Assembly (NCBI GenBank): GCA_001544655.2
Contig: FCOD02000028.1
Span: 17,992-81,991, forward strand
DNA: 64,000 bases
DNA from: Caballeronia turbans
GTDB taxonomy: Bacteria > Pseudomonadota > Gammaproteobacteria > Burkholderiales > Burkholderiaceae
Direction of reading: 5' to 3'
Part shown: piece after piece, positions 33,888-41,785 of the stretch
How positions within the stretch are numbered: the first letter of the stretch is position 1
Layout: each line of letters starts with the position of its first letter
Position numbers and translations under genes: made by a program
Notes under the pieces: model-generated
What the model was told of the DNA's origin: nothing
Databases searched by the model: none
What the model saw: the letters and a program-made list of their open reading frames with translations, nothing else

Positions 33888-34708
33888 GCTTGCAGCGTGT
33901 CCCGCGCCGGTTGCAGCGAGGAGAGGAATTGCATGACGTGCTCGCGGCCGCCCATCGTCCAGACGTCGAGATGATCGGCGTCTTCGATGAGCGCGAGGCG
34001 CTTGTCGCCGCGTGCGGCGTCGAAGAGGCGCTGGAAGTGCGCGGGCGGGATCACCCCGTCTTTGGTGCCGCCGTAGATCAGAAGCGGCGCGCGCACCGAT
34101 GCGATCTTCGAAAGGCTATCGTAGCGATCGCGTGCGAGCAGCCGCACCGGGAAGAGCCGGAATCGCATCGCCGCCACATCGACGATGCTCGTGAACGGGG
34201 CTTCGAGCATCAACGCGTTGATTTTTGCTTCGCTCGCGAGCTGCACGGCGACGCCCGAGCCGAGCGAATAGCCGTGCAGCACGATGTTCGATGAACGCGC
34301 CGATGCATAGGCGTAGGCGGCGCGTGCATCGGCATAGAGGCCGGCTTCGTGCGGCCTGCCGGGGTTGCCGCCGTAGCCGCGGTATTCGGCGAGGAGCACG
34401 CCGTAGCCTGCTTCGATCAGCTCGAGCGCGATGTGGCCGCGTTGGGCGAGGTCTTCGCCATTGCCGTGGAAGAGGATGATTGTCGAGGCGGTTTTTTGTT
34501 TGGGTGCTTTGTAGCGGACGGTCAGGGTGAGTTCGTCTTCGGTTTTTATGCGGACCGCTTCGGTTTGCTCCTCCAGTTCCGCGTTCTTGAAAGCTTCGAT
34601 CTTTTCCAATGGATAGACCAGGCGGCCTTGTAGCCAATAGAGTCCCGCCAAGGCAATGGCGTAGAGCAGCGCGATCGCTGTCAGAAGAATCCAGAGGGTT
34701 TCTGGCAT
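33884..34708 (-). CDS. Alpha/beta hydrolase, membrane-anchored, Bem46-like
   Basis: A 274-residue serine hydrolase with one N-terminal membrane helix (about residues 5-25, LWILLTAIALLYAIALAGLY). The oxyanion motif is FHGNGED, the nucleophile elbow is GYSLGSG (Ser), the acid is probably Asp in YGGTKDGVIPP, and the His is in DADHLD. It resembles the Bem46/ABHD13 group, whose substrates are poorly known. The first 250 bases of the gene and its upstream region are unusually G/T-rich on the plus strand, next to the inverted repeat. Confidence 0.87.
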   Translation of the reverse strand: MPETLWILLTAIALLYAIALAGLYWLQGRLVYPLEKIEAFKNAELEEQTEAVRIKTEDELTLTVRYKAPKQKTASTIILFHGNGEDLAQRGHIALELIEAGYGVLLAEYRGYGGNPGRPHEAGLYADARAAYAYASARSSNIVLHGYSLGSGVAVQLASEAKINALMLEAPFTSIVDVAAMRFRLFPVRLLARDRYDSLSKIASVRAPLLIYGGTKDGVIPPAHFQRLFDAARGDKRLALIEDADHLDVWTMGGREHVMQFLSSLQPARDTLQA

Positions 34709-34806
34709 TTGTTTTTGAGGGCGAGGGCGGAGGTGGGGGCTTTCCTATGGTAGTGGGTTTGCTTTTTGTGCGTTTGTACGGTGGATTGCTTTTGGGTTTC
34801 GTTTTT

Positions 34807-35437
34807 CGCCGGATCCCGTTTTGTTTGTGGTTTATTAGCGTTGCCCCTATGCGGGGCGGCAGTCACTTTCTTTGCTGCTGCAAAGAAAGTAACCAAAGAA
34901 AGCAGCTCGATAAGCCCGCGGTCACACGCAGTTTGGCCATGCTTGCCATGTGATCGTGGGCTGCCTAAGTGTCGCCCTCACAAGACTAATCGGGCTTGGC
35001 TCGCGCACGGTCTGTCACCTCGCGCCGCACAGCGGAGCGGTTCAGCACCAAATGGCTCCGGCCCGCTTCGCGGCCGATGGGTTCATCGGGTTTGCGCGCG
35101 CTTCGTCGTAACGCTTCCATCTCATTGCATGTGCGATAGGTTGGTTTCCTTTGTAGACCCGTCGGCAGCGCGTAGCGCTGTGCCGGTGCTATTTGGTGCT
35201 GAACCAGCAAGTGGAGTGGTGCGATGATACAGACCGTGCGCGAGCCAAGCGCGGTTGGGCCTATGAGGGCGACACTTAGGCAGCCCACGATCACATGGCA
35301 CGCGTGGCCAAACTGCGTGTGACCGCGGGCGTGTGGAGCTGCTTTCTTTGGTTACTTTCTTTGCAGCAGCAAAGAAAGTGACTGCCGCCCCGCATAGGGG
35401 CAGTGCTAATAAACCAATACGAAAACGGGATCCGGCG
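34807..35437. repeat. Large non-coding inverted repeat (two ~257-bp arms, ~117-bp spacer)
   Basis: The left arm 34807-35063 and the reverse complement of the right arm 35181-35437 align end to end with long exact blocks. One block spans about 66 bases (from GCCCCTATGCGGGGC to AGCAGCTC) and another about 36 bases around GATCGTGGGCTGCCTAAG. Each arm holds its own hairpins, such as CTTTCTTTGC-TGCT-GCAAAGAAAG and GCCCCTATGCGGGGC. Short frames inside encode the arginine/lysine-rich AVTFFAAAKKVTKESS-type peptide on both arms, which I regard as artefacts of the repeat. There is no transposase and I see no target-site duplication. It occupies most of the 744-bp gap 34709-35452. Confidence 0.85.
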
Positions 35438-35452
35438 ACAAACAAACAACCC

Positions 35453-36817
35453 TCACTCCCTCACATCCCCATCCCGTAAGCTCAGAGGCATCTCCGCAGC
35501 GATCTCCCTCTCGATATCCTCCGAATCGCGCTCCCGATTAAGAAGCGCATTGAGCAGAATCGCAAACACGGCAGCGAGCGTGATCCCGCTATGCGTAAGG
35601 GGCCCTGCCCACCCCGGCATATGGGCAAAAAACGTCGGCGCTGCAAGCGGAATCACCCCCACGCCCAAACTGATCGCGATGATGAGCAAATTGTTCTTGC
35701 TGTCGAAATCGACCTTGCTCAGGATCTTCACGCCGGTCGCCGCGACCATCCCGAACATGGCGATGCCCGCCCCGCCGAGCACGACAACCGGTATCGAAGC
35801 AATCAGATTGGAAAGCTTCGGCAACAGCCCCAGCAAAATCAAAATCACTCCCGACACCGCGACGACCCACCGGCTTTTCACACCGGTAATTCCCACGAGC
35901 CCGATGTTCTGCGAGAACGACGAATGCGCAAACGTATTGAAGATCCCGCCGATCACCGTGCCGAGACCATCGGTGCGCAACCCGCGCGTCGCATCGATGC
36001 GCGAAACGGGCCGCATCGTGAGATCACCAAGCGCGAGAAACATGCCGAGCGATTCCACCATGATGACGACCATCACGAGGCATAGCGACGCAATGGCAGC
36101 GATATCGAAAGTCGGCATGCCGAACGCGAACGGTCGCACCGGCGCGAACCACGCGGCCTGACCCACGCCCGCGAAGTCGACGAAGCCGAGCGGCAGCGCG
36201 ATCACAAAGCCGATCGCCATGCCGAGCAACACGGAAATATTCGCGATGAAGCCCTTCAGATACTTGTTGATGAGCAGAATCGCGAGCAGCACGGTCGCCG
36301 CGATCATCAGGTTCCTCGGCTCGCCGAAATTCGCCGCGCCGCGCCCGCCGCCCGCCCAGTTGATCGCCACCGGAAAGAGCGTCATGCCGATCGTGAGAAT
36401 GATCGTGCCCGTGACGAGCGGCGGAAAGAAGCGCATCAGCCGGCCGAAGAAAGGCGCGATCAGTATCGCGAAAACACCCGCCGCGATCGTCGCGCCGAAG
36501 ATCGTCGTCAGGCCGGCGCCGGATGACGCCATCGCGACCATCGGCCCGACAGGGGCGAAGCTCACGCCCATGATCACCGGCAAGCGGATGCCGAACTTCC
36601 ATACGCCGATGCACTGCACCAGCGTGACGAGCCCGCACGCAAAGAGGTCCGAGCTGATCAGAAACGCGACCTGATCCTTGGGCAGCTTCAACGCCGCGCC
36701 GATGATGAGCGGCACCGCGATCGCTCCCGCATACATGACGAGCACGTGCTGAATGCCGACCGCGAGCATCTGACCGATAGGCAGCACTTCGTCGACGGGA
36801 TGAATCGTTTGGGCCAT
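35453..36817 (-). CDS. NCS2-family nucleobase:cation symporter (xanthine/urate type)
   Basis: A 454-residue permease with 14 predicted helices of the nucleobase-ascorbate transporter fold. The signature HSSFSQNIGLVGITGVKSR lies at about residues 300-320, and the helix-8 Glu is in MVESLGMF. It starts MAQTIHPVDEVLPIGQMLA at ATG 36817; longer in-frame starts are unstructured. Family members of this subtype import xanthine, uric acid or uracil with protons. No purine catabolic gene is adjacent. Its 3' end directly abuts the inverted repeat and is A/C-rich on the plus strand. Confidence 0.9.
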   Translation of the reverse strand: MAQTIHPVDEVLPIGQMLAVGIQHVLVMYAGAIAVPLIIGAALKLPKDQVAFLISSDLFACGLVTLVQCIGVWKFGIRLPVIMGVSFAPVGPMVAMASSGAGLTTIFGATIAAGVFAILIAPFFGRLMRFFPPLVTGTIILTIGMTLFPVAINWAGGGRGAANFGEPRNLMIAATVLLAILLINKYLKGFIANISVLLGMAIGFVIALPLGFVDFAGVGQAAWFAPVRPFAFGMPTFDIAAIASLCLVMVVIMVESLGMFLALGDLTMRPVSRIDATRGLRTDGLGTVIGGIFNTFAHSSFSQNIGLVGITGVKSRWVVAVSGVILILLGLLPKLSNLIASIPVVVLGGAGIAMFGMVAATGVKILSKVDFDSKNNLLIIAISLGVGVIPLAAPTFFAHMPGWAGPLTHSGITLAAVFAILLNALLNRERDSEDIEREIAAEMPLSLRDGDVRE

Positions 36818-37212
36818 GTGCGCTCCGGCGGGTCGAATGACGTTCTTGTCTATCGCCCGAGTATTGCATCGGGCAATACCCAAAAAAATATTCCCGCCGC
36901 TATACACGGCATCGCACGGCGCGCCAGCGGGCGGCTGTACACGCACGCATGACACAGGATATTTGACCGGACTTCGGTGCCCGCGAGCGAAAGACCGGAA
37001 GCAATTGCCGATTCACCGACGTGCGACAGACGGCCAACGACATATTCACGGAATCCCTTGCGCTACAAGACTTCCCGGACTGTCGATTTTTGGGATGGCG
37101 TGCTACATTCCGAGCGCCTTGCGTCGCGTTTATTTCGATACTCGTAGCGGCGACGCAACAACCAACGTCCGGGGCTTGGCGCCCGATAACATCATTTGCA
37201 CAGGATCTCGGC
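36818..37212. promoter_or_regulatory. Divergent promoter region between the NCS2 permease and the rsbR operon
   Basis: A 395-bp gap with no gene I can support. It contains two interleaved inverted repeats near 36855-36879: GTATTGC with GCAATAC, and GCCCGA with TCGGGC. They sit just upstream of the permease start and are followed by an A-rich run (CAAAAAAATA). These could form an operator or an attenuator for the permease. Nearer rsbR I see no clear promoter hexamers or alternative-sigma motif. Confidence 0.45.
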
Positions 37213-38130
37213 ATGGAAATGGTCGGCGGAATGCGGCTTGCCCAATTGTTCACTAACAATCAGGAACAACTGCTCGCGGAGTGGTTCGCGCAGCAGCACG
37301 CCATCGCTTCGCGGCGCGGACTCGTCGGTGAAGCGGAGTTGCGCAATCAGTTCGCGCAATTCGTCTCGCTGCTGATGGCGGCGCTCGGCTCATCCGAGCG
37401 CGTCGATTTCAAATCGCCCGCGTGGCAGGATGTGCGCGCGTTTCTCGCGGAAATGTCCACGCAGCGCGCGCGTCAGGGCTTCACGCCGGTCGAGACCGCC
37501 ATGTTCGTGTTCTCGCTGAAGCAGCCGCTCTTCATGCGTCTGCGCGAGGCGCTCGGCAACGATGCCGCGACGCTCGCCGATCTCACCTTGACGGTCAGCA
37601 CGCTCTTCGACGACCTCGGCCTCTTCACGACCGAAGTCTTTCAGACGAGCCGCGAGCAGGTCATCGTGCGCCAGCAGCAGGAACTGCTCGAACTGTCGAC
37701 GCCCGTCGTGCAGTTGTGGGACGGCATTCTCGCGCTGCCGCTCATCGGCACGCTCGATTCCGCGCGCACGCAGGTCGTGATGGAGAACCTGCTGCAGAAG
37801 ATCGTCGAGACGGGCGCCGCGATCGCGATCATCGACATCACCGGCGTGCCGACCGTCGATACGCTCGTCGCCCAGCACTTGCTCAAGACCGTCGCGGCGG
37901 CGCGTCTGATGGGCGCGGACTGCATCATCAGCGGCATTCGTCCGCAAATCGCGCAGACCATCGTGCACCTCGGCGTCAACCTGTCGAACGTCACGACCAA
38001 GGCGACGCTCGCGGCGGCCTTCGTCATCGCGCTGCAGCGCACCGGCAAGTCGGTGACGGCAGGGTCCGCGCAGGACGCATTGCGCGCAGGCCGTTCGAGC
38101 GACGGCTTCGATTCGCTGCAACCGGAATGA
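37213..38130 (+). CDS. rsbR: RsbR-type stressosome sensor/scaffold protein
   Basis: A 305-residue RsbR paralogue. The N-terminal domain (about 1-150, starting MEMVGGMRLAQLFTNNQEQL) is a helical RsbR-type sensory domain, neither PAS nor globin. A linker (QQELLELSTPVVQLWDGILA) leads into a STAS domain (about 172-290) with LIDTE-type residues and IIDITGVPTVDTLVAQH, where Thr217 in PTVDT and Thr180 in LIGT match the positions of known RsbR phosphosites by motif. GIRPQIAQTIVHLGV is the standard RsbR STAS C-terminus. It heads a six-gene operon. In Gram-positive stressosomes RsbR and RsbS sequester the kinase RsbT until stress. Confidence 0.93.
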   Translation: MEMVGGMRLAQLFTNNQEQLLAEWFAQQHAIASRRGLVGEAELRNQFAQFVSLLMAALGSSERVDFKSPAWQDVRAFLAEMSTQRARQGFTPVETAMFVFSLKQPLFMRLREALGNDAATLADLTLTVSTLFDDLGLFTTEVFQTSREQVIVRQQQELLELSTPVVQLWDGILALPLIGTLDSARTQVVMENLLQKIVETGAAIAIIDITGVPTVDTLVAQHLLKTVAAARLMGADCIISGIRPQIAQTIVHLGVNLSNVTTKATLAAAFVIALQRTGKSVTAGSAQDALRAGRSSDGFDSLQPE

Positions 38131-38193
38131 CGCCGCATCTCGCCATTCGAAGCACGCATCGAACGCAACGCGACTGAACGGGGCCCTCAAGCA

Positions 38194-38553
38194 ATGGAAC
38201 GCATTCCGATTCTCAGGATGGGCAAGCTGCTGCTCGTCACCATTCAGGTCGACATGCACGACCGGCTCGCGCTCGCGCTGCAGGACGACCTGACGAGCCG
38301 CATCGTGAAGGACGGCGCGCGCGGCGTGCTGATCGACATTTCTTCTCTCGATGTGGTCGATTCGTTCATCGGACGCATGATCGGCAATACGGCCGCGATG
38401 GCGCGCGTGCTCGACGCGGAGACGGTCGTCGTCGGCATGCAGCCGTCGGTGGCGATCACGCTGGTCGAACTCGGGCTCACGCTCTCGGGCGTGCGCACCG
38501 CGCTCAACGTGGAGAAGGGCATGGCGCTCCTCGCGACGAACGGCACGGTCTGA
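38194..38553 (+). CDS. rsbS: RsbS-type STAS-domain stressosome scaffold
   Basis: A 119-residue single STAS-domain protein starting MERIPILRMGKLLLVTIQVD. Ser57 in SSLDVVDSFIGRM occupies the phosphorylation site of RsbS, and SVAITLVELGLTLSGVRTALN is the family C-terminal helix region. It is the antagonist that binds RsbT; phosphorylation of this serine by RsbT releases it. It lies 63 bases after rsbR and 21 bases before rsbT, an order identical to the Bacillus rsbRST cluster. Confidence 0.95.
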   Translation: MERIPILRMGKLLLVTIQVDMHDRLALALQDDLTSRIVKDGARGVLIDISSLDVVDSFIGRMIGNTAAMARVLDAETVVVGMQPSVAITLVELGLTLSGVRTALNVEKGMALLATNGTV

Positions 38554-38574
38554 CGGCCGCATGCGAACGACGCC

Positions 38575-39015
38575 ATGACGACCTTCAACTCCACAGCCGC
38601 ACCGACGTCCAGCACGCCGCCCGACACGCTGCCGATCCGCTCCGACGAACAGATCGTGCGGCTGCGCCAGTTCGTGCGCGAGCGCGCCGTCGCACAGGGC
38701 CTCTCGCTCATCGATCAGACCAAGTTCGTGACGGCGGCGAGCGAACTGGCACGCAACACGCTCATCTACGGCGGCGGCGGCGACGTGCACTGCTATCTCG
38801 TCGAGCGCAACGGCCGCCGCGGCCTTAGACTCGAATTCGTCGACAATGGCCCGGGCATTCCGGATATCCAGCGCGCGCTGTCCGACGGCTTCACATCGGG
38901 CAGCGGCCTCGGCCTCGGCCTTGGCGGCGCGAAACGTCTGTGCGACGAATTCGACATTCGTTCGGCGCCTGGCGTTGGTACGCAGGTCTCGATCACGAAA
39001 TGGAAACCGTTCTGA
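38575..39015 (+). CDS. rsbT: RsbT-type serine/threonine kinase (GHKL)
   Basis: A 146-residue RsbT. The GHKL ATPase motifs are the N box (TAASELARNTLIYGGGG), G1 (DNGPGIPD) and G2 (GSGLGLGLGGAKRLCDEF). It has a Ser/Thr/Pro-rich N-terminal extension of about 20 residues not seen in Bacillus RsbT (133). It should phosphorylate RsbR and RsbS on stress and then bind a downstream partner. No RsbU phosphatase is encoded here, so the partner may be the protein from the next genes. It ends eight bases before the next start. Confidence 0.95.
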   Translation: MTTFNSTAAPTSSTPPDTLPIRSDEQIVRLRQFVRERAVAQGLSLIDQTKFVTAASELARNTLIYGGGGDVHCYLVERNGRRGLRLEFVDNGPGIPDIQRALSDGFTSGSGLGLGLGGAKRLCDEFDIRSAPGVGTQVSITKWKPF

Positions 39016-39023
39016 AGGAATCG

Positions 39024-40064
39024 ATGGCCGCGCAGCAGCGCTTCGAAATCGCGGAGGCGAGTCAGATCGCCTATGCGCGGCGCTCGATCGGCGAACTCGC
39101 GCGCGGGCTCGGTTTCAACGAGACCGCCGCGGGCGCGCTCGCGATCGTCGTCACCGAATGCGGCACGAATCTGCTGAAGCACGCACAGCGCGGCGAGTTG
39201 CTCGTGCGGCCGCTCGTCGATGCAGGCGAGGGCGGCGTTCAGCGTTACGGCATCGAAGTGGTGTGCATCGATAGCGGGCCGGGCATTTACGACCTGCATC
39301 GCTGTTTCGAGGACGGCTACACGACCGCGGGCAGCGCCGGCAACGGCATGGGCGCGATCGAGCGCCTGTCCCACGCGCTCGATATCTGGAGCGCGCCGGG
39401 ACGCGGCACCGTGCTGCGCGTCGTGTTCTGGAACGCGGCGGGCGCGGCGCACGCGCCTGACACGCAACTGACCTATGGCGTCGTGAATCTGCCGCTGCAC
39501 ACGGAAACCGTTTGCGGCGATGCATGGGCATGCTGCGCGAATCACGGCGAATTCACCGTGCTCGTCGCCGATGGCCTCGGTCACGGTCCGCTCGCGAATG
39601 TCGCGGCGGTCGAGGCGGCGAAGGCGCTGGCCGCACATGGCGATCTGCCGCTCGAGCGCATCATGGAAGCCGCCAACGACGCCCTGCGCCCGACGCGCGG
39701 CGCCGCGGTCGGCATCGCGCGCATGCCGGCGTTCGCGTCCATGGCGGGCACGCCGGTTTCATTCGCGGGCATCGGCAATATTTCGGCGAGCGTGTGGGCG
39801 GAAAGCTCGCACAGGCATCTCGTGTCGCACAGCGGCATCGTCGGGCATGCGGCGCGGCGCGCGCAGGTGTTCGACGTGCCGTACCCGCCGAACGCGCTCG
39901 TCGTGCTGCATTCGGACGGGCTCGCGTCGCGCTGGGATCTCGCGCGCTATCCGGGTCTCGCGATGCGGCATCCGGCGCTCGTCGCGGCGGTGCTGTACCG
40001 CGACTTCTCGCGCGGCCGCGACGATGTCACCGTGTTCGTCGCCCGCGTGACCGGAGGCGCATGA
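39024..40064 (+). CDS. Fused GHKL ATPase and SpoIIE/RsbX-type PP2C phosphatase
   Basis: A 346-residue fusion. Residues 1-140 form a second RsbT/RsbW-like GHKL domain (VTECGTNLLKHA, DSGPGIYD, GNGMGAIERL). Residues 150-346 are a PP2C-type phosphatase of the SpoIIE/RsbX group (VLVADGLGHGPLANVAA, GIGNISASV, LHSDGLASRW and RDDVTVFVA carry the metal Asp residues). RsbX in Bacillus resets RsbR and RsbS by dephosphorylation; here that activity is joined to an ATPase. ATG 39024 has AAGGA five bases upstream; ATG 39000 would overlap rsbT. It overlaps the next gene by four bases. Confidence 0.9.
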   Translation: MAAQQRFEIAEASQIAYARRSIGELARGLGFNETAAGALAIVVTECGTNLLKHAQRGELLVRPLVDAGEGGVQRYGIEVVCIDSGPGIYDLHRCFEDGYTTAGSAGNGMGAIERLSHALDIWSAPGRGTVLRVVFWNAAGAAHAPDTQLTYGVVNLPLHTETVCGDAWACCANHGEFTVLVADGLGHGPLANVAAVEAAKALAAHGDLPLERIMEAANDALRPTRGAAVGIARMPAFASMAGTPVSFAGIGNISASVWAESSHRHLVSHSGIVGHAARRAQVFDVPYPPNALVVLHSDGLASRWDLARYPGLAMRHPALVAAVLYRDFSRGRDDVTVFVARVTGGA

Positions 40065-41785
40065 TGACGCAGCCGCTCTACGCGATGCATATCGAAAACG
40101 AGCGCGACATGGTCGCGGCCCGCGTGAAGGCGCGCGATGCGAGCGCGGCGCTCGGTTTCTCGCCGCAGGATCAGACGCGCATTTCGACCTCCGTCCTCGA
40201 AGCGGCGCGCACGGTGCTGACTGCGGGGCAGCCGGCGCGCGCCGAATTCCTCGTCGAAGCCGCCACGCGTCCGCGACGCTTCGTCGTGCGTTTTCTGGCG
40301 GCCGCGGGCGCAGGCGAGCGTTTGCGCGCGATGCGCAACGACGACGCGCAAGCCGCGCTCGGCCTGCTCGCGGCCCAGCGTCTGATGGATCAATGCGCGA
40401 TCGCCGATGAAGCGGACGGCGTCACGTCGATCTCGCTCGCGAAGGCGCTGCCCGATGGCGTGCCGTGCGACCTGCAGGCGGTCGGCGACGCGCTTTCGCG
40501 TCAGCCGCGCGAGGACACGGCGGCGGAATTGCAGCGCCAGAATCGCGAGCTGATCGCCGCGTTGGCCGATCTGCGCGAGCGTCAGGAAGAATTGACGCGT
40601 CTCACGCGCGAGCTCGAAGACACCAATCGCGGCGTCGTCGCGCTCTATGCGGAACTCGATGCGCGCGCCGATCATCTGCGTCGCGCGGATGAATCGAAGT
40701 CGCGCTTCCTGTCGAACATGAGCCACGAGTTCCGCACGCCGCTCTCGTCGATCCGTGCGTTGTCGAAGCTCTTGCTCGATCGTATCGACGGCGATCTGAC
40801 GGAAGAGCAGGAGAAGCAGGTGCGCTTCATCCGCAAGGCGGCCGAGGATCTGTCGGAGACGGTCGACGACCTGCTCGATCTCGCGAAGATCGAGGCGGGC
40901 AAGATCGAAGTGCGCCCGGCCCAGTTCGAAGTCGATACCTTGTTTTCGGCGCTGCGCGGCATGTTGCGGCCGCTGTCGCCGGGCGGCGCGGTCGAGCTGA
41001 TTTTCGATTCGTGTGAAGGCCTGCCGCCCATCCGCACCGATGAAGCCAAGGTCGCGCAAGTGCTGCGCAACTTCGTGTCGAACGCGCTCAAGTTCACCGA
41101 GCGCGGCGAAGTGCGCGTCGCCGCGAACTATGACGATGTGCGCCGGCTCATTACGTTTTCCGTCAGCGATACGGGCATCGGCATCGCGCCGGAACATCAG
41201 CAAGTGGTGTTCGAGGAGTTCGGGCAAGTCGAGAACCGGCTTCAGCAATACGTGAAAGGCACGGGACTCGGCTTGCCGCTATGCCGCAAGCTCTGCAAGC
41301 TGCTCGGCGGCGACGTTTCGCTCACGAGCGAAGTCGGGCGCGGCTCGACTTTCAGTGCCACGATTCCCGCGCATTACGGCGCGGACGTCGACGCGGCGCA
41401 TCATGCGGCAGGCGATACGCGGCCCGCCGTGCTCATCGTCGCGAGCAATCCGATCGAACGGCTCGATTGCGAAGCCGCGCTGCGCGATTCTTCGTATCGT
41501 GCAATGAGCGCCGCGACGCTCGACGAAGCCGGCCGCGTGCTCGCGCGCACGCAGCCCGTCGCGCTCCTGCTCGCGGTGCGCCCCGCGCCTTCGGAAGCAT
41601 GGATCTGGCTCGCCGCGCTGCGGGCGCAGGCCGCGACGCGCAGCATTCCGATCGTCGTGCTCGGCGATGTCGAGGATCGCAATGAAGCGCAGGCGCTCGG
41701 CGCGGCCGCGTTCATCGGCAAGCCGGTCGGCGGCGGCGCGCTGCCGGGTGCGCTCGACGCGGTGACGGGCAAGGGGCCATCATGA
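40061..41785 (+). CDS. Histidine kinase with degenerate RsbT-like N-terminus and pseudo-receiver
   Basis: A 574-residue protein. Residues 1-135 resemble RsbT without its ATP-binding glycines: GFSPQDQTRISTSVLEAAR mirrors the RsbT N box and AQAALGLLAAQRLMDQCAI mirrors its G2 region. A coiled coil (about 150-210) leads to HisKA with His222 (SNMSHEFRTPLSSIRAL) and HATPase_c (NFVSNALKFTERG, DTGIGI, GTGLGLPL). The C-terminal 120 residues fold like a receiver, but the acidic pair is replaced (IVASNP) and the phospho-acceptor Asp is Ala (LLLAVRP), while the Lys remains (IGKP). It probably receives the RsbT-type signal through its N-terminus. It overlaps both neighbours by four bases. Confidence 0.9.
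   Translation: MMTQPLYAMHIENERDMVAARVKARDASAALGFSPQDQTRISTSVLEAARTVLTAGQPARAEFLVEAATRPRRFVVRFLAAAGAGERLRAMRNDDAQAALGLLAAQRLMDQCAIADEADGVTSISLAKALPDGVPCDLQAVGDALSRQPREDTAAELQRQNRELIAALADLRERQEELTRLTRELEDTNRGVVALYAELDARADHLRRADESKSRFLSNMSHEFRTPLSSIRALSKLLLDRIDGDLTEEQEKQVRFIRKAAEDLSETVDDLLDLAKIEAGKIEVRPAQFEVDTLFSALRGMLRPLSPGGAVELIFDSCEGLPPIRTDEAKVAQVLRNFVSNALKFTERGEVRVAANYDDVRRLITFSVSDTGIGIAPEHQQVVFEEFGQVENRLQQYVKGTGLGLPLCRKLCKLLGGDVSLTSEVGRGSTFSATIPAHYGADVDAAHHAAGDTRPAVLIVASNPIERLDCEAALRDSSYRAMSAATLDEAGRVLARTQPVALLLAVRPAPSEAWIWLAALRAQAATRSIPIVVLGDVEDRNEAQALGAAAFIGKPVGGGALPGALDAVTGKGPS

Noticed and set aside
34766-35445. Two frames in the inverted repeat encoding similar peptides with AVTFFAAAKKVTKESS
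   Set aside because: The similarity follows from the DNA repeat itself; there is no ribosome-binding site or codon bias. This peptide often appears as a spurious annotation in proteobacterial repeats.
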